Shown here one piece after another: positions 62,832 through 64,000 of a stretch of 64,000 nt of DNA (position 1 is its first letter; the number at the start of each line of letters is the position of its first letter). A model generated the notes under the pieces. The model worked only from the letters and a program-made list of their open reading frames with translations. It searched no databases and was not told where the DNA came from. The position numbers and the translations under genes were made by a program. The stretch spans positions 124,001 to 188,000 of the forward strand of contig NZ_WHUT02000007.1 of the NCBI RefSeq assembly GCF_009380135.2, read 5' to 3'. The stretch is from Fertoeibacter niger (GTDB lineage Bacteria > Pseudomonadota > Alphaproteobacteria > Rhodobacterales > Rhodobacteraceae).

Positions 62832-63272
62832 ATGGGAAGCTTTCTGGCGGATGTGTATCCTTGGGTGAAATCCTTCCATGTGATGTCGGTCATCGCGTGG
62901 ATGGCGGGCCTGTTCTATCTGCCGCGCCTGTTCGTGTATCACGCCGAACAGGGCGCGGCGGTTGACACGCTGTTCCGCATCATGGAAGTGCGCCTGCTGC
63001 GCGCCATCATGAACCCCGCTATGGTGGCCACCTGGGTCTTTGGCCTTGCGCTGGTGTTCACGCCAGGCATCGTGGACTGGGGCATGGTCTGGCCCTGGAC
63101 CAAGGCAGCATCGGTGCTGGCAATGACCTGGTTCCACCATTGGCTTGGCCTGCGCCGCAAGGATTTTGCCGTTGGTCGCAACACGCTGAACGGCCGCCGC
63201 TACCGCATGATGAACGAGGTGCCGACCCTGCTGATGATCGTGATCGTTTTGTCGGTGATCGTGAAGTTCTGA
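62832..63272 (+). CDS. hemJ: Protoporphyrinogen oxidase HemJ
   Basis: A 146-residue CopD/HemJ-type membrane protein with four helices. The N-terminal helix carries WVKSFHVMSVIAWMAGLFYLPRLFVYH, with the heme-binding His residues of the family. AIMNPAMVATWVFGLALV and the closing helix follow. It oxidises protoporphyrinogen IX in bacteria that lack HemG and HemY-type oxidases. A GGAG site precedes the ATG. It is the first gene to the right of the candidate origin, with rho behind it. Confidence 0.93.
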   Translation: MGSFLADVYPWVKSFHVMSVIAWMAGLFYLPRLFVYHAEQGAAVDTLFRIMEVRLLRAIMNPAMVATWVFGLALVFTPGIVDWGMVWPWTKAASVLAMTWFHHWLGLRRKDFAVGRNTLNGRRYRMMNEVPTLLMIVIVLSVIVKF

Positions 63273-63406
63273 ACTGCCCGCTGTCTGGTTGACTTTTTGC
63301 GCAGCGCCGCTTAATTGCGACGGTGCAGGGCCGTCCGGCCCACCGCATTTCCCATTCATGACCGATGCAGGCCCCACCGGGGCAGCGCCAAGGATACGCT
63401 TTTCCC

Positions 63407-64000
63407 ATGACCATTGAACGCCTGAACCTCGCCGAACTCAAAGCCAAGACGCCCGCCGACCTGCTGGCGATGGCCGAGGAATGGGAGATCGAGAACGCCC
63501 CTTCGATGCGCAAGGGTGAGATGATGTTCTCGATCTTGAAGGAACATGCCGAGGAAGGCTGGGAGATCGGCGGCGATGGCGTGCTGGAAGTGTTGCAAGA
63601 CGGTTTCGGCTTCTTGCGCAGTCCGTCGGCCAACTATCTGCCGGGCCCGGATGACATCTATGTCAGCCCCGAGATTTTGCGGCAATTCTCGCTGCGCACG
63701 GGTGACACGATCGAAGGCGTTATCGCCGCGCCCCGTGAAACCGAAAAATACTTCTGCATGACCAAGGTGACGCGGATCAACTTTGATGATCCGGAAAAAG
63801 CCAAGCACAAGGTTCATTTCGACAACCTGACCCCGCTTTACCCTGACGAGCGTTTCAAGATGGAGGTTGAAGACCCCACACTGAAAGACCGCTCGGCCCG
63901 GATCATCGACTTGGTGGCGCCTATCGGCAAAGGGCAGCGCGGGCTTATCGTGGCGCCGCCGCGCACCGGCAAGACGGTGCTGTTGCAGAACATCGCGCAT
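63407..64000 (+). CDS. rho: Transcription termination factor Rho (partial)
   Basis: The first 198 codons of Rho, cut by the window end. The N-terminal helical part begins [20 protein letters not shown]. The cold-shock-like RNA-binding domain (about residues 45-125) has DGFGFLRSP and [16 protein letters not shown]. The P-loop APPRTGKT of the ATPase ring appears near residue 186. The gene lies 134 bases after hemJ and is complete at its start. The rest lies beyond the window. Confidence 0.97.
   Translation, partial: MTIERLNLAELKAKTPADLLAMAEEWEIENAPSMRKGEMMFSILKEHAEEGWEIGGDGVLEVLQDGFGFLRSPSANYLPGPDDIYVSPEILRQFSLRTGDTIEGVIAAPRETEKYFCMTKVTRINFDDPEKAKHKVHFDNLTPLYPDERFKMEVEDPTLKDRSARIIDLVAPIGKGQRGLIVAPPRTGKTVLLQNIAH

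Overview
The window reads as chromosomal DNA of a high-GC alphaproteobacterium of the Rhodobacter/Paracoccus group (Rhodobacterales). The main reasons are the regB / senC-regA-hvrA block with a LysR gene and ahcY nearby, a kinase-less DivL-like PAS protein ahead of tsaE-amgK-murU-addB-addA-trxA, a heat-shock-type promoter before hslV, and the maf-aroE-coaE-dnaQ-secB group facing hemJ-rho. No photosynthesis structural genes, phage, CRISPR array or insertion sequence was seen.

Layout. 1-7.4 kb: sugar or sugar-acid catabolism (RpiR-type regulator end, ribokinase-like kinase, altronate-dehydratase-like enzyme, GntR regulator, aldo/keto reductase, sugar ABC ATPase and permease). No substrate-binding protein is visible. 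One 15-bp motif recurs at the GntR promoter and at the reductase/ABC promoter. 7.4-12.4 kb: an RND efflux pump with its adaptor and a divergent TetR regulator. 12.3-14.3 kb: a PLP enzyme and a metallo-beta-lactamase-fold hydrolase. 14.4-18.6 kb: a polyamine-linked membrane locus, with S-adenosylmethionine decarboxylase tail-to-tail with an operon of two zinc-ribbon DUF4178 proteins, a 54-residue membrane protein, a DUF350 protein and a membrane-anchored spermidine synthase. 18.7-20.1 kb: wreckage of a Tad pilus locus. 20.1-25.7 kb: a LuxR regulator divergent from a spermidine/putrescine ABC operon, followed by a carbon-nitrogen hydrolase, then tRNA-Thr(CGT).

26-33 kb: a HemY-like TPR protein, a mitofilin-like protein and hemD, divergent from tsaD-gpsA-YciI-EVE, then small membrane proteins. 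33.0-33.35 kb has no protein gene but holds a candidate small RNA on the minus strand with a promoter and a U-tract terminator. 33.3-40.8 kb: DUF2853, ahcY, a secreted protein, an HD hydrolase, a LysR regulator, an H-NS-like protein, RegA, SenC and RegB. 40.9-51.5 kb: DivL-like gene with a CtrA-type box, tsaE, the AmgK/MurU recycling pair, AddB/AddA and thioredoxin, mostly with overlapping ends.

51.5-64 kb: a capsule-type glycan protein, hslV and hslU separated by an opposing flavin-fold gene, a lipoprotein hydrolase, smr-mltA-tim44, fxsA-secB, and dnaQ-coaE-aroE-maf. The gene-free stretch at 62.4-62.8 kb has a perfect DnaA box, two near-perfect boxes, an A/T-rich patch and GANTC sites, and the genes diverge around it. 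It is probably the chromosomal replication origin, followed by hemJ and the start of rho.

All functions are from reading motifs, lengths and gene order. No database search was run.
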